Positions 37,136 to 48,533 of a stretch of 64,000 bases of DNA are shown here, piece after piece; within the stretch, counting starts at the first letter, position 1, and every line of letters starts with the position of its first letter. Origin of the DNA: Volvariella volvacea V23 (Eukaryota > Basidiomycota > Agaricomycetes > Agaricales > Pluteaceae); NCBI GenBank assembly GCA_000349905.1, contig KB722754.1:186001-250000 (forward strand). Reading direction: 5' to 3'. Both the position numbers and the translations under genes were made by a program. The notes beneath the pieces are model-generated. The model was given only the letters and a program-made list of their open reading frames with translations. It ran no database searches and was not told the origin of the DNA.

Positions 37136-37593
37136 ATTCTGTTGGGGCAAGATGCAGCAGATATTCATTTTTGTATTTTTACTACTTTACGGGCTCATGT
37201 GAGTTGATGGCGCTTGGCTTTGAGCCTACACGCCTAATGCTATGGGTGATTTGGAAGTTCTTGTCGCATCAGTAAAAATCAAAAAATTCGTTGAAATTAA
37301 AGGTAGTCCCAATCGCCTTGAATAATTTCCGCCAGTCTTACTGAAGAACTCATTATATTCTTCAAATACGATAACCAAGAAAATGTACATATGAAATTAT
37401 CAAGAATGGGAGTAAGATAAGAATGATTCGACCTGTCAGCACGTACGAATGGAAAGGAGAGAAAAAACTGATTCAATTTTCCTCAAAGCCCCTCGGGGCA
37501 TATAAACAGTCGGACCAGAAGAAATTGGAAGGGTGATGAAGGACGGAATCTTGATCGGAAACGGACTTTGATGGAGTTTTTCGATCAGACTGA
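37136..37593. other. Intergenic spacer
   Basis: 458 bp, AT-rich at the left. Nothing is recognised apart from the expected 3' and 5' flanks. Confidence 0.5.
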
Positions 37594-39447
37594 ATGACAG
37601 ACTTGCACAGCCACGGATTTGGCCATCTTTCTCACTTACGACCACGGCCCAGCATGCGACATGCAGACAGACATCTTTCGCCATTTGAGCGCTGTCCCAA
37701 CGAAATTCTTTTGCACATCCATCACTTCATAGTGCTGCAAGCTTTGATGCCCAAGCGAGATATTCTTGCTTTACGACTCACATCCCATCGCCTCAGCTCT
37801 TTCTTCACCCCATACGCACTCAATAAACTCACGTTCCCATGGATAGCCGAAGAAGTACCTACAGGACTGAAAATTCGCGAGCATATTGGAATAGGAAGCA
37901 ACTCAACGTTCGCTCCAGCACCAGACGCATTCCTACCTGCGATCTCTTCAATCTGCATCAGCTTGACAGATGCCAACAACTGTCGACCGGAACTACAGAC
38001 GAGCGTGATTGCACACGACGTGGTCGATCAATTACAACCATTTTGGGTGGAGATAGAGAGATACACTTGTCTGAAGGAGCTAGAAGTTTGTTGGCGTGAA
38101 TTCGGACTCGGGGCGAGGGAATTTGAAGGCCAATCAAGACCAATTTATCAAATCACTGCAGATAAGCTATTATGCACCATTCACCAGGCTACAGATGGAA
38201 AGCTTAATCGTCTTTCCTGGTTCGTGCCGTTTCAAGTGCAACCTATACCCAAGTCTTTCTGTCCGAGTTTCGAGTTACAAGATTTGTACATCTATACTCA
38301 TTACTATCGGCGACGTCAAGATGAAGAAGAATTAGATTCACGCCCCAAACTGACGACTTCACTACTAGGCGACCTCGTACTTCATAACCCAGGCCTTCGT
38401 TATATCACCATCAATGGATCCTCACCGCATCTGGTGTGCGAATGGGAGGAGTTGTTCCCAGTTCACCCCAAAAAACTCGCCGTTGAGGAAATCGAAATCG
38501 ACGGATTTCTCCCTGATGTACCATGGCCCGTTCGTTCGCCGTCACACTCAGCACCCCCACCCTTGCCGTCGTCACCTCCCCCCCTGCCAATGCTCCCCAA
38601 TCTTAGGGTGCTCCGTCTTGATTGCGACTCATATACCAAGCATGGCATCAACCTTGACCGTCTATGGGCGGCACTCAAAAATTCTTGTGCTCGTCTAACA
38701 CATCTAACCCTGGGATATGGTGTTTCGGACTTACTCGCAGAATACCTTTCATCCTATAGCGGGTTATCCAAATGTGATCTCAGCATACACTTTCCACCCA
38801 CTAGTCTTTCCGATTCCTTCCTGTAGCAAAATTTGCCTCATCACGCACCCACACTCATCGCACTCCGCCTCAGCCAGGGCAACGCAGATGGAGATTGGCT
38901 CTCCCAGAATGTGAATGTAAATTCAGCCATAGCGCTTGATCCCCCAACCTGGCCCACTCCATCGGCCTTCATAAATCTCAAGACTTTGCTCGTCTCCACT
39001 CCAGCAACGTGGGATCTCACACCAGGGCGATGCTAACAACTACTGGATTTCATCACCAAGATGCCCAAACTACAAACACTCGAAGTCGAGTGGTTCCATT
39101 GGGAATTTCAGGTCTCTGATTCAGACGATACCGAAACCGGTGACGATGACGATGACGATGCTAGCCAGGAGGAATTCAAAAGACGCATAAGAACCATTGA
39201 GCAGAATGTATCTATCAAGAGATGTGCGTTGAGGATGTTAGAGATTTGTATATTTTTTGAGATGGGTGATGAGCCAAAGGAGGGAGTAGCACAATGGGCA
39301 ATAGCTTTTCCAGATAGTGCTTCTACCACCGCTTCGACTCCCGATCCCCGAAATGTATCTGAACTGGAGGAAGATCCGGGAAGTGGTATTGCCACTGCAG
39401 CAGTTAGCGATGGCAGGGATCTTGAGACTCGGAGCGCTTCCAGCTAA
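37594..39447 (+). pseudogene. F-box-like protein, type A copy 1, full frame with two nonsense codons
   Basis: One frame runs 618 codons without an indel but contains TAG at 38824-38826 and TAA at 39034-39036. The F-box-like segment is LSPFERCPNEILLHIHHFI then LALRLTSHRLSSFFTPYAL. Leucine-rich stretches follow (LPNLRVLRLDCDSY, LTHLTLGYGVSDLLAEYLSS), and the end is acidic (DDTETGDDDDDDASQEE). Both stops fall where every readable type A copy has Gln: FL*QNLPHHAP against FLQRVLPHHA and FLQQALPHHV; GRC*QLLDF against EHCQYVLDY. Each is explained by one C-to-T change in CAG or CAA. If the first stop is obeyed, a 410-aa truncated protein remains, so partial function is possible. The first of three head-to-tail copies. 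Confidence 0.85.
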
Positions 39448-39912
39448 ACCACTTCCAATGTTCTAGCATCTTCTGTGATTAGAAATCTTGGTAAAGGCAA
39501 GTGTAACTCCCACTCAGATAGCCGGATCCCCTTTCATCTCTGCATGGCTCGATACTTGGAGGCGTCATTGTACCAGTTTGGGTGCTGGAGCTAGAACACC
39601 CTCTTGAATACGAATTGCCGTGACTTGGGGGCATGTCACTCTCTGGATTGACTTGAATTGTGAGCGTACATCTCTCAAGCTGATGAGATAGTGAATTCCG
39701 CGCCATTGTAACGTTTGCGTGGTAAGAAACTGCCAATGCACTTTTGGCAGTCCGCATGGTGCAATGATACTGCTTGTTCGCAGAATCGCCCACATAACTG
39801 GATAAGTAGTAGTCGAGGCGAAGCAGTTACTTGAACAAGCCAATGGACACGCCCGGGCTATCCGAGCCTGAGGAATGGTATACGAGTTTGGGGTATTGCA
39901 CAGCCACAGCCA
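39448..39912. other. Spacer between type A copies 1 and 2
   Basis: 465 bp holding the presumed promoter of copy 2. No separate gene was recognised. Confidence 0.5.
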
Positions 39913-41668
39913 TGGCCGTCTCCTCATTCAACCAACAACCTCTCACCTTTCGAGCGCTGCCCTAATGAAATCCTTTCGCACATCCACTTTTTTATATCAC
40001 TGCAGATTCACCACCCAAAGAAGAAAGATATCCTCGCTTTGCGTCTCACGTCCCGTCGTCTAAACGGTTTTTTTTACCCGATACGCCATCGACGAAGTCA
40101 AGTTCATATGGCAAGCCGAGCAAAGCCCCACAGGTCTAGTAGTCCGCAAGATTTATTGTAATTCAGATCGCTCCATGGTGGTACCAGCGCCGGAAATATT
40201 TTTACCCATCATCTCCTTCATCTCTGTTCACTTCTTCGATTTCTACGAGCGCAAGCATGTAAAGCAAGCATCCCAGAATGCACAAAGCCTCATCGGACAA
40301 CTACAATTGTTTTGGGATGAAATCGAAAGGTACACATCACTGAAGCGCCTTGGAGTACATTGGTCTGGTTACGACTTGAATGAAGATCGGGAGAGGTCGA
40401 TCCATCAGATCGTTGCAGACAAATTATTTCGAACCGTTCATCAAGCCACGAATGGAAAGCTTGACCGACTCCTATCGTACACCCAATATTCGCTTGAGAT
40501 CATGGATCCTATTCCCCAATCGTTCGAATCATCTTTCAGGCTGCAAGATCTGCATGTTGAAGCCTATTATGGCGATTGGTCTATCAGTGCCAATGAACCA
40601 TACTTGCCCATAAAATCGCTGTTAGGCAACGCTGTCCTCCATAATCCAACTCTTCGTTCTCTATCGGTCAGAGGTAGATCACCGTACCCGATTTGTGCGT
40701 GGGACGAATTGCTCCCAGTAACGCTCGATAAACTTCTTGTCGAGAGAATTGAAATAGAAGGATATCTCCCTAATGCGTCCCCCACATCACCTCTTGCGAG
40801 CTTACCAAAGCTCCCGAACCTCAAGGACCTCAGCATTCGTGCAGGTTTACATCCCAAATTTGGGATAAACATTGACCCCTTGTGGGCTGCGCTCAAAGCC
40901 TCCAACACACGTCTTGCGACCCTCACCTTGGAGTATGGTCTCTCGGACTTACTCGCAGAATATCTTTCATCTTATAGCGGGTTATCCCACTTGGAAGGCA
41001 AAATTCGTCTTCCTTCCATCTCCTCTAATGGCACCGTCAATCGCTCCCATTCTTTTCTCCAACGAGTTCTACCCCATCATGCATCATCGCTCGTCTCGCT
41101 GCATCTTAGACCAGATGTCAAAACAGACTGGGCTGACTTTGATTGGCAAGACGTAGCAATCAACCCATTGGCTTGGCCTCTCCCGTCAACGTTTACTAAG
41201 CTTACAACTCTCACCGTTATCACTCTACCGACATGGGAGTTGACGGCAGAACATTGCCAATACGTACTTGACTACATTTCAGAGATACCCAGACTTCAGT
41301 CATTCGAGGTTGAGTGGCTGTATTCGTGTTCGCCCACCGATGTTATGGATGATGCATCAGCAGAATTTGACAAACGCATTGGGTTCATTAACAGGAAGGT
41401 GTTTATCAAAAGGTGTTTGTTGATAGCTCTAAGTATCTCGATGATTTTGGAGCAAAGCTATGGGCAGACGAAGAAAGTGGCAAATTGGTACCTCAGTTTT
41501 CCCTGTATCGATAATGACGATAGCGAGGACAGTAATGATGACGACGAAGATGAAGGCGAAGGCAAAGATGACAAGGATAGTGGCGTAGAGGGACACTTTC
41601 CCTTGAGCCGGTTCTATCGTTCTTCTGATTTCACAGATTCAGATATCGAATGTGAGCTTCCTTTTTAG
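39913..41668 (+). pseudogene. F-box-like protein, type A copy 2, frameshifted in a T8 run
   Basis: The F-box-like segment (NNLSPFERCPNEILSHIHFF then LALRLTSRRLNGFF) reads up to a run of eight T at 40068-40075. Paralogues have FFT at this point, which needs seven. One extra T shifts the frame. Dropping it joins the segment to TRYAIDEVKFIWQAEQSPTG and then to the long frame from about 40175 to 41668. That frame is open and complete to its acidic end (DDDEDEGEGKDDKDSG). No in-frame ATG was found just before the F-box segment, so the start may also be damaged. Because the lesion is a single homopolymer base, a sequencing error is possible. Confidence 0.75.
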
Positions 41669-41739
41669 GGTGTTGTAGGTGCCAGCCACCTGTATACAAC
41701 TTGCGTTTTCCAACGATAGCGGCACTAGCTTAATGCATC

Positions 41740-42540
41740 ATGGAGCATACTATCGACGAATCTCTCTCGCCATTTGAACGCTGCCTTAATGAAATTCTCT
41801 TCCAGACGGATCAGACGACACTTTGGGGATCAACCTCAACCCCTTGTGGAGGCTACTCAAGGACTCCAACGCACACCTCACGAACCTCGCGCTGGGGTAC
41901 GGTCTCTCAGACTTGCTTGCCGAGTACCTTGCGTCTTATAGCGGATTATCAAACTGGACATGCAAGCTCTACCTCCCCCCCGCCACTCTTTCTAGTTCCT
42001 TCCTCCAGCAGGCTCTACCACATCACGTACCCTCCCTCACCTCACTGACAGAACTTGGATGACTTTGGATACCCACTTGGACTGGGAAGCTATGGTGATC
42101 ACCCGAGCCACCTGGCTCCCTGCTCCGACTTTTACGAAGCTCAGGGTCCTCACAATCACCACACCGCCGAACTAGGACCTCACAGTTGGGCGCTTCCAGC
42201 ACTTACTCGACTACGCCACCCAATGCCCAGACTCCGTTGATTCGACGTCGAGTGGCTGCAGCCAAGAGCTCCGCCAACCGGTGTCAATCCTGATCCTAGC
42301 ACTCCCCTTGCTATTTCGCGGGAATTTGACGACCGTACCGGGTACATTGGAAAGAAAGTCTATCTCGGGAGACGCGAACCAAGATGGCTGGCGGTTGGGT
42401 CGTGTTTGAGGGAAAGACACGGGCTGCTAAAGAAGATAGCGACATGGACGGTAGTATTCCCAATTACTGGTATGTTGGATGGGTCGCTGAATACGGGTGA
42501 TGCTGCCGCCGAGGCTCAAGCTCTGCAAGAGCGCTTCTGA
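41740..42540 (+). pseudogene. F-box-like protein, type A copy 3, internally deleted
   Basis: It begins intact (MEHTIDESLSPFERCLNEIL). After about 25 codons it jumps, with a frame change, to sequence matching the later half of the family (GINLNPLWRLLKDSN, LSDLLAEYLASYSGLSNW, SSFLQQALPHHVPSL), so about 250 codons are missing. Further on, homology is broken by more indels and by a TAG at 42173-42175 where paralogues have Trp (TWDLT). The tail REFDDRTGYIGKKVYLGR still matches the family C-terminus. Clearly non-functional, lying directly after copy 2 in the same orientation. Confidence 0.85.
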
Positions 42541-42950
42541 TTAAGTAGCTTTATCCTTTCAACTAGTTTTGAGGATTCGGATGACTCTGACGCTTAGTGA
42601 TATGAGGTGTCAAATTACGTGCGCGGTGATGTGTACTATTTCGAGATCCAACCAAGTCATTTCGGCGATATAGATCATGTTCATTAGGCATATATATTAG
42701 CGTATGCCACATCAGACAAAGAACTAATACGTTGTTAATGGCTATACCGCGGTCGCGGCCTTCGGGAGACTTTCTGCTTGCATTTCGCACGTGCCATAAA
42801 ATAGTTCTTGTATGAGCTTAATCTAAATGTTTCAAAATTGGGTCGAGAATCGATGCAGAGCACTTACAAGAGTCAAAAAAACAAATACTATGTACGCCAT
42901 AACAATGCCACAGGAGGTCACGGACCAAGGCGAAAAAACACACAATCTCT
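42541..42950. other. Spacer between convergent type A copy 3 and type B copy 3
   Basis: 410 bp between the 3' ends of two convergent genes. Nothing recognisable. Confidence 0.5.
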
Positions 42951-44220
42951 TTATCCCGGCACCCCCTTGCTGACATACAACGACTTGCATTTCCCCGTCT
43001 TCTCAAGGACCTTCCCAGCCTCCTCTCTAATCTCCCCCTCCGACCGATCATCGCGCCAAGTCCTAACCTCAATCCGCACCACCCGCACACTCCCAAACCT
43101 CTCCTCTACCAGAAAATCGTCCAACTTGTTCCACTCGGTCGAATCAAACGCCGCTCTCCTGTACAAAGTAAACCCGACGAGAAGCTCAGAGAGTGCGTTG
43201 GCGGCAGGGATTCGAGCAAGCTGAGCGATGACTCGGCGGAGGTACCCGCTGCACCCGTGTTGGTCTTCGTAGACGTGTAGTCCGAGACGTGTCAAGTTGG
43301 GCCACATCGAGATGTCGATCGCGTGTCGTGGTTGAGTTGCATTTCCACCAGCTTTGGTTAGAAGCACCCATGCGGCGAACGAGATTAACGAAGCGCGCAA
43401 AAAAAAAAAACTTGAAGACAGGTCACTCACATGAGTAAGGTATTTCAACGCTCAGCGAAGTCAAGGATTTTGGGAGATGCCTCATGAGATTCATAAGTTC
43501 CTCGTACTGCGAGTCATCAGGGGCCAAATACGAAAACTCCTCGAGACTACGGAGATCCCAAGGACTGAACGGTTGTCGCAGAAACTGTGTAGCAGGCATA
43601 CCACGATCCGGACTGGAGGGCCTCCCGAGTTGACCGATACGCAAAGACTTGAGTGGAATGCGCGCGGACAAGGGTAGCACTTGCCCCGGGGGCAAGAACG
43701 CACAATCGTCAAGAGCTAGATGAGTGAGGGAGGTACACCTATAAAAGTCGTCGGTAGGGAAATAGTAGCTCGAACTGAGCCGGAGCTCTGTAATCGTCGG
43801 ACGACACAGCTCGCGGAGAATGTCCACATTTGTGACTCCAATCTCGTCCCTAGAAACAAGAGGTTGCACGTCGTGCTGGATGCTGATTGAAACCTTGCTA
43901 AGGTTGACGAACGACTGCAGGACACGTAGGAGAGGCTCGCGATCGTAACTGGGTTGAGTAGGTAATGGTCCAACGTGGACCGAGCGGACGGAGGACAGGT
44001 TATGTTGAGAGACGACAGATACTTTAGAGAGACGCTCGTTAATTTCATATGGGGACCTGCGGTTAAAGTCGATGTCGATGCGGCGAAATAGGTTTTTGTG
44101 GGAGGGCCGGACAAACGAGCGACCAACGACGCTGCACGCTTTCAAAGCCTGCGCATCACCCACAAGGTGGTCGATAATCAATTCCACAATCTCGGGTGGT
44201 ACGCTAACGTCGTCAGACAT
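42951..44220 (-). CDS. F-box-like protein, type B copy 3 (intact)
   Basis: Two exons, 44220-43431 and 43351-42951, give 396 aa. The start MSDDVSVPPEIVELIIDHLV is preferred over an in-frame upstream Met because the type B paralogues start here. The F-box-like segment is followed by LKACSVVGRSFVRPSHKN, leucine-rich stretches (SLTHLALDDCAFLPP, RIPLKSLRIGQLG) and the second-exon block HAIDISMWPNLTRLGLHVYE. The phase-1 intron splits the TGT codon after PYS, exactly as in the copies at 15648 and 17572, and contains a run of 12 T. Probably a substrate-recognition subunit of an SCF-type ubiquitin ligase, by family. Together with copy 1 it is one of two intact members here. Confidence 0.8.
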
Positions 44221-46796
44221 CTTGGATCGTTCAAGCGTGTCGAAGGATTCTGAAAGTATACGCGGCCCGTGGGTCTGTGGTGGTTCGCACTGGTGTTGCT
44301 GATAGCAGATCGCGAGCGTAGCGCTCATCAACTGAACAATAGCACGTCACGCGCGCGCCTGAGCCTGGTAGTTTCCGGAGCCGATGGAAGTAAAGAGGGG
44401 GGTGATGCCTTTGAGAGACTCGACGAAGCTTTTTAAGGTATCTGACTGGTGGCCAGCAGCGCTGTCGTCGACTGAGATCAACGCATTGTCAAACAAAGAA
44501 AACAATTGAACAATTGCTCTTCAAAGTGTCACTGTGGCACAAATGGGAAACCACAGTTGAGATCGGGCACGGATCGTGAGAGATATTGGCACAAACTCGA
44601 TAAGGCCTAGCATTGCGATAGATAGAGTCATTGAAAATCGGGAAGTGAGAAGTCAGTTCGGGCTAATAGCGATACGTAAGAGAAAGTAAGTGGATCGAAT
44701 AGCATATATGCGCACATACTCACATTGACGGAAGCATACTATCGACGCCACGAGCTCCTTGCACGACAAATCTAACGACCGCAATCGCGAGACACCGTCT
44801 TATCTCGAACACGTTCGAGCGTTCATCCGGATAGCACTCAAAATGCTGAAAGCGGCGCTCTTGCTCTTGCGTTGCATACCATACGCACATATATATACAA
44901 TGCCATGATCTGGAACGGCGTCCTGATCGGAGAACCGCATCAACATGTCAGTCGGGACGCTGCTACAAGCGGCTTATCATGTCCAGTGGAATAGAACAGC
45001 AGAACTCACGGTGTCACCTCTGATTTACTGAATGCTCTCCAACATCCCTCCGAGTCGAAATGGTTCCGGCGATGCGTGGATGTCGGATTTCGAAAGGTCG
45101 GATTTAGAAGAAGACTCGAATGAACCCTCGTGGTGTTGTATTGCAATGTAGCATGGTACAAGAACTGATGTGGTTCCCACCTCGCCAATGATATGATTGC
45201 CGGCGGCATCGATACCCCGTACCGTAGACTACATTGTTAAGCAACTGTTAAGCATCGTACAACCGACGGACATTGGTGCATTGCACGTTGTTAATCTTGA
45301 CTGCTGGTGGGTTGTGTGTTCTGGAACCTGAAGGCTTCAAACTCGGATAACGGTATACTGGATATGAAGGTCTAGGGCTTCACTCACATTTGGTTCGAAC
45401 TCACTTCTTGAATGCCGGGGAGGGCTTGAAGCGGTTACTGACCCTAATTGAGGATCGAGGTTGGTTTAGATGGATTGTGGGTTCGAAGGGCTCACCTTTA
45501 TACCTTGTCGCGAGGACTGTGGTGTGCTGTCCTCAATAGCAATGAAGTTGTGAGATTGAAATACAAGAAACGAATGAGATTTCGTAGTCTTCTAGTATAG
45601 TGGTATGCGAAAAAACCCCAAAATCGCAGTCGCATCGTCTGCTCTTGTCTTGAAGGCTGCGGAGAACGAAATCGGGAATATCGGCATGTGATGACAACAT
45701 TTGAGGATGCTGCACTGTGTGCTTCTGTTGAATGAAAATCGACGTCAAATGTCAGATACTACTGCGCTTGCAGATGTTCGGGTCGAAGGCTACTTCAAAT
45801 GTAAAAGGAAGTGCAATTGCAATTAACAAAGTACAAAATGCGTGGTCGTGCGCAGCAGCAACACATTGTTGAAGCGAAGCAAGTGGAGTGACCTCGACCC
45901 GTGATCCCCGTCGCAACGCGAATGCTTCCTCCGCCCCGAAAATTTGCAGAAGTTTGGGTGGATGCGTTCATGTGTGATCGCATTGGTGCGTATGGGGTTC
46001 TGGAATCGCGCGAGAGCTGGACGAGCCTGATAGCTAGTCGCATTAGTTGATCCTGTCAGATGATGGTGTGGGGCTGAACCCCGGGCAAAGTTGATGTGCA
46101 TGGCGTTCGAATTCACAGGGAGCAATCGGGCGCTTCGAATCAAATCGCGAGTTTAGCACTTTCAAATGACATCTCCGAATTGCAACACGGGCGAGCAAAT
46201 TCCCTAAGGTTTGTCGTACGACTGCTAGAGTTGCCGGATTGAGTCGACAGCGTCAAGCACCGACGTGGTTCGTCCAAGGAAAGTGCTACGTGTCCTCTCG
46301 GTACATCACATCCCCACCGCAGCACTTGCAAAGTCCCAATGTGCCGAAAGGACGACATACGCAGCACACTAACCGCGCATCCACCCATGTAGCCATTTCT
46401 CTTGTCCACCGCTTACCGTCGCTCGGATGACCTGATAATCTCGTCAGCCACCCGCAAGCTCGCATCACGGCAGGGCTTACTGTATAGTGGGACAGCTCGC
46501 CCCGGAAGCGTGCGTGATTACCGATGACCTGCCTTTTTTGGCAGGAGCTCTCTCAGCAGCTGCCACAGCCACTTTGTCAACCCCATATGGCAGGTCGACA
46601 AGCCGGGATGATTGTGGAATAATCAGGAAGATGACCGAAGACGATCTCCTTGCCACTGCCAACGATGCCACCCGCTTTCCCATTTGCTATAAATCACCGC
46701 ACAGCGCTCCTCCAGCCCCAGCCACTCGTCCCTCGAGCTACCCACAGCAAAAAGCTGTTGACTTCCTCGCATTAGTACCAGCCGCCTCCTGCACAG
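44221..46796. other. Gene-poor interval (2.6 kb)
   Basis: Only short frames without family resemblance or splice partners. It must hold the promoters of the type B gene on the left and of the candidate eIF4E-binding gene on the right. No RNA gene was recognised. T-arm-like motifs near 45395 and 45488 lack the rest of a tRNA. Confidence 0.45.
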
Positions 46797-47810
46797 ATGC
46801 CTTCCAACCGCTTCCCCATCATCGAGTCGCACGAAGACTCCATCTTCACCTTACCGTCCGGTATCGTGTCCAAGTCATCACCCGTCAACATGACTGCGCC
46901 CCAGCCCAAGTCCAAGGCTATCTACATCCCTCTGTCCAAGCGCCACACCATCCAGCTCGCAGACAGCGAGGTTAGCGAGGACGACGACGCGCTAGACACC
47001 ATCTCCATCCCATCCCTCTCGCTTTCGTCTTCGCCAGTTCACTCCTCTGCCTCCTCGGTCTTGTTGTCACCCACCTCCAGGGGATCTTCCCTCCCCACCT
47101 CTGCCGTCCAAAGTGACGAAGAAGATGACAGCTTTGAGTTCGACGATGGTAAGCATCACTTTTCAGTGCCACCAGACGCGCTAAATGCTTACAATGTGGC
47201 ATCTTCGCCTCTAGTCCTCGCTGCGCCTCAATCAAAGCGCATATACTCCGCCTTCGAGCTCCTCAAGCTCGGAGAAGACTTCAAATCCAGCCACTTTTCA
47301 CTCCTCAACGACAGGATTGCGAAGCATCTCGAGCAACAAGCGCCCTGGATCTACATCCACACTGCTCAAGTCGACAGCGATCGCGAGTCCAGCTCTTCTT
47401 CCGGCAGCAAGAGGTCGAAGAAGACTGGTGGCAATGGAAAGAAGGAGAGCGCTGCTGCTGCTGGTGCCACTGCGAACACCAATGCCACCAGCAAGAACAA
47501 AAGGAAGGGGAACTCGAAGAAGACGAGTGGCACCGGTGAACCCCAGACTCTCCCTTCCCAACTCCCCCACTCCCTCCTCAAGAAGCCATCCCCACGACCA
47601 TTCCACCCCGCACCCTCCGCCCCCCTAGCGACAACCGCTCATACCCCATCTTCTGCGCACGCGCTACGCGGACCTGCGCTCCCACCTACCACCGACGTCA
47701 GACGCAAGAAGCCCTCGCAGTTCACTCGCATCTCGGGCCGCGCTGACGAGGTTGCTGATTGGTTCACGAGGAAGGACGCGAAGGGTGGCGCAGTTGCTGC
47801 ACGAGCATGA
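46797..47810 (+). CDS. Disordered protein with an eIF4E-binding-like motif
   Basis: An open frame of 337 codons from MPSNRFPIIESHEDSIFTLP. A candidate 66-nt intron (47149-47214, GTAAGC to CTCTAG) would shorten it to 315 aa without changing frame. Its removal joins DSFEFDD to VLAAPQSKRIYSAFELLKLG. The motif YSAFELL fits YxxxxL-hydrophobic, the core that binds eIF4E in 4E-BPs, 4E-T, Caf20 and Eap1. The rest is low complexity: Ser-rich acidic N-terminus, a Lys-rich middle (SKRSKKTGGNGKKE) and a Pro-rich C-terminus ending RISGRADEVADWFTRKDAKG. A role as translation repressor is inferred from one motif and general character only. It could equally be another short-linear-motif protein. Confidence 0.7.
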   Translation: MPSNRFPIIESHEDSIFTLPSGIVSKSSPVNMTAPQPKSKAIYIPLSKRHTIQLADSEVSEDDDALDTISIPSLSLSSSPVHSSASSVLLSPTSRGSSLPTSAVQSDEEDDSFEFDDGKHHFSVPPDALNAYNVASSPLVLAAPQSKRIYSAFELLKLGEDFKSSHFSLLNDRIAKHLEQQAPWIYIHTAQVDSDRESSSSSGSKRSKKTGGNGKKESAAAAGATANTNATSKNKRKGNSKKTSGTGEPQTLPSQLPHSLLKKPSPRPFHPAPSAPLATTAHTPSSAHALRGPALPPTTDVRRKKPSQFTRISGRADEVADWFTRKDAKGGAVAARA

Positions 47811-48533
47811 GTCCGAGTTTGCATAACTCCCACTCGCACGCGCATATCACCCCTCTATTCCGTCTTTCTTTCTTTCTCGTGGGTCTCTTTGGGAGTTGTG
47901 ATGGTTTCGAGCATAGGATGGACTCTTGTGACGACGTTGACGACTAATTGACTTGGCATTAGAGCTAGAAACCACTCGAGTGTAGTTGTATTATTACTAC
48001 CGTATACGTATAAGTATTGATTCATGCAAAGTATATACTCATCATTGCATTGGCATCGAATATATATTCTCATCGCTCCACATTTCTTTCGGTTGGAATC
48101 AGCAAGACAGAGTATCAATGTCTCTCATATTGCAAGGCGAATACAAATTTGTGAGATTTACACAATGCACAAAAGCATACAAGGTCAATACGAGGAGTCT
48201 GCCACCGGTTCCGCGACGAAATGCTAGACGCATCACCGTGGAAGGTCGTGTTATGGTCTTCTTACAGATCCAAGTATGAGTCTGAGTTGCTTAAGTGCCC
48301 ATAGATTAACTAGCATAACCAATAAGCTATGGATGAAAAGAGAAAATAGTGTCGCGGTCTAAGGGTAAAATCTTCCTGACTCTAAGCAGATATTATTGCT
48401 ACCATCCACGAGTATCTAGGTAATTGATATCCAAGTAGTAATGTATCGAACACGTACTCACATCCCCACGCACGACGCAAATCTGTCTCAACCAATAATT
48501 AATCCAGCTTCTGCCTGTGTAGTATCTTTGCAG
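47811..48533. other. Intergenic spacer between convergent genes
   Basis: 723 bp, AT-rich, between the 3' ends of the preceding gene and the NACHT gene. No gene recognised. Confidence 0.5.

Noticed and set aside
45380..45500. Two GTTCGAA motifs suggesting tRNA genes
   Set aside because: No cloverleaf could be drawn around either; flanks do not pair.
46487..46975. 162-codon frame overlapping the start of the candidate eIF4E-binding gene
   Set aside because: Out of frame with the better supported ORF at 46797, which has biased composition and a conserved-type motif.
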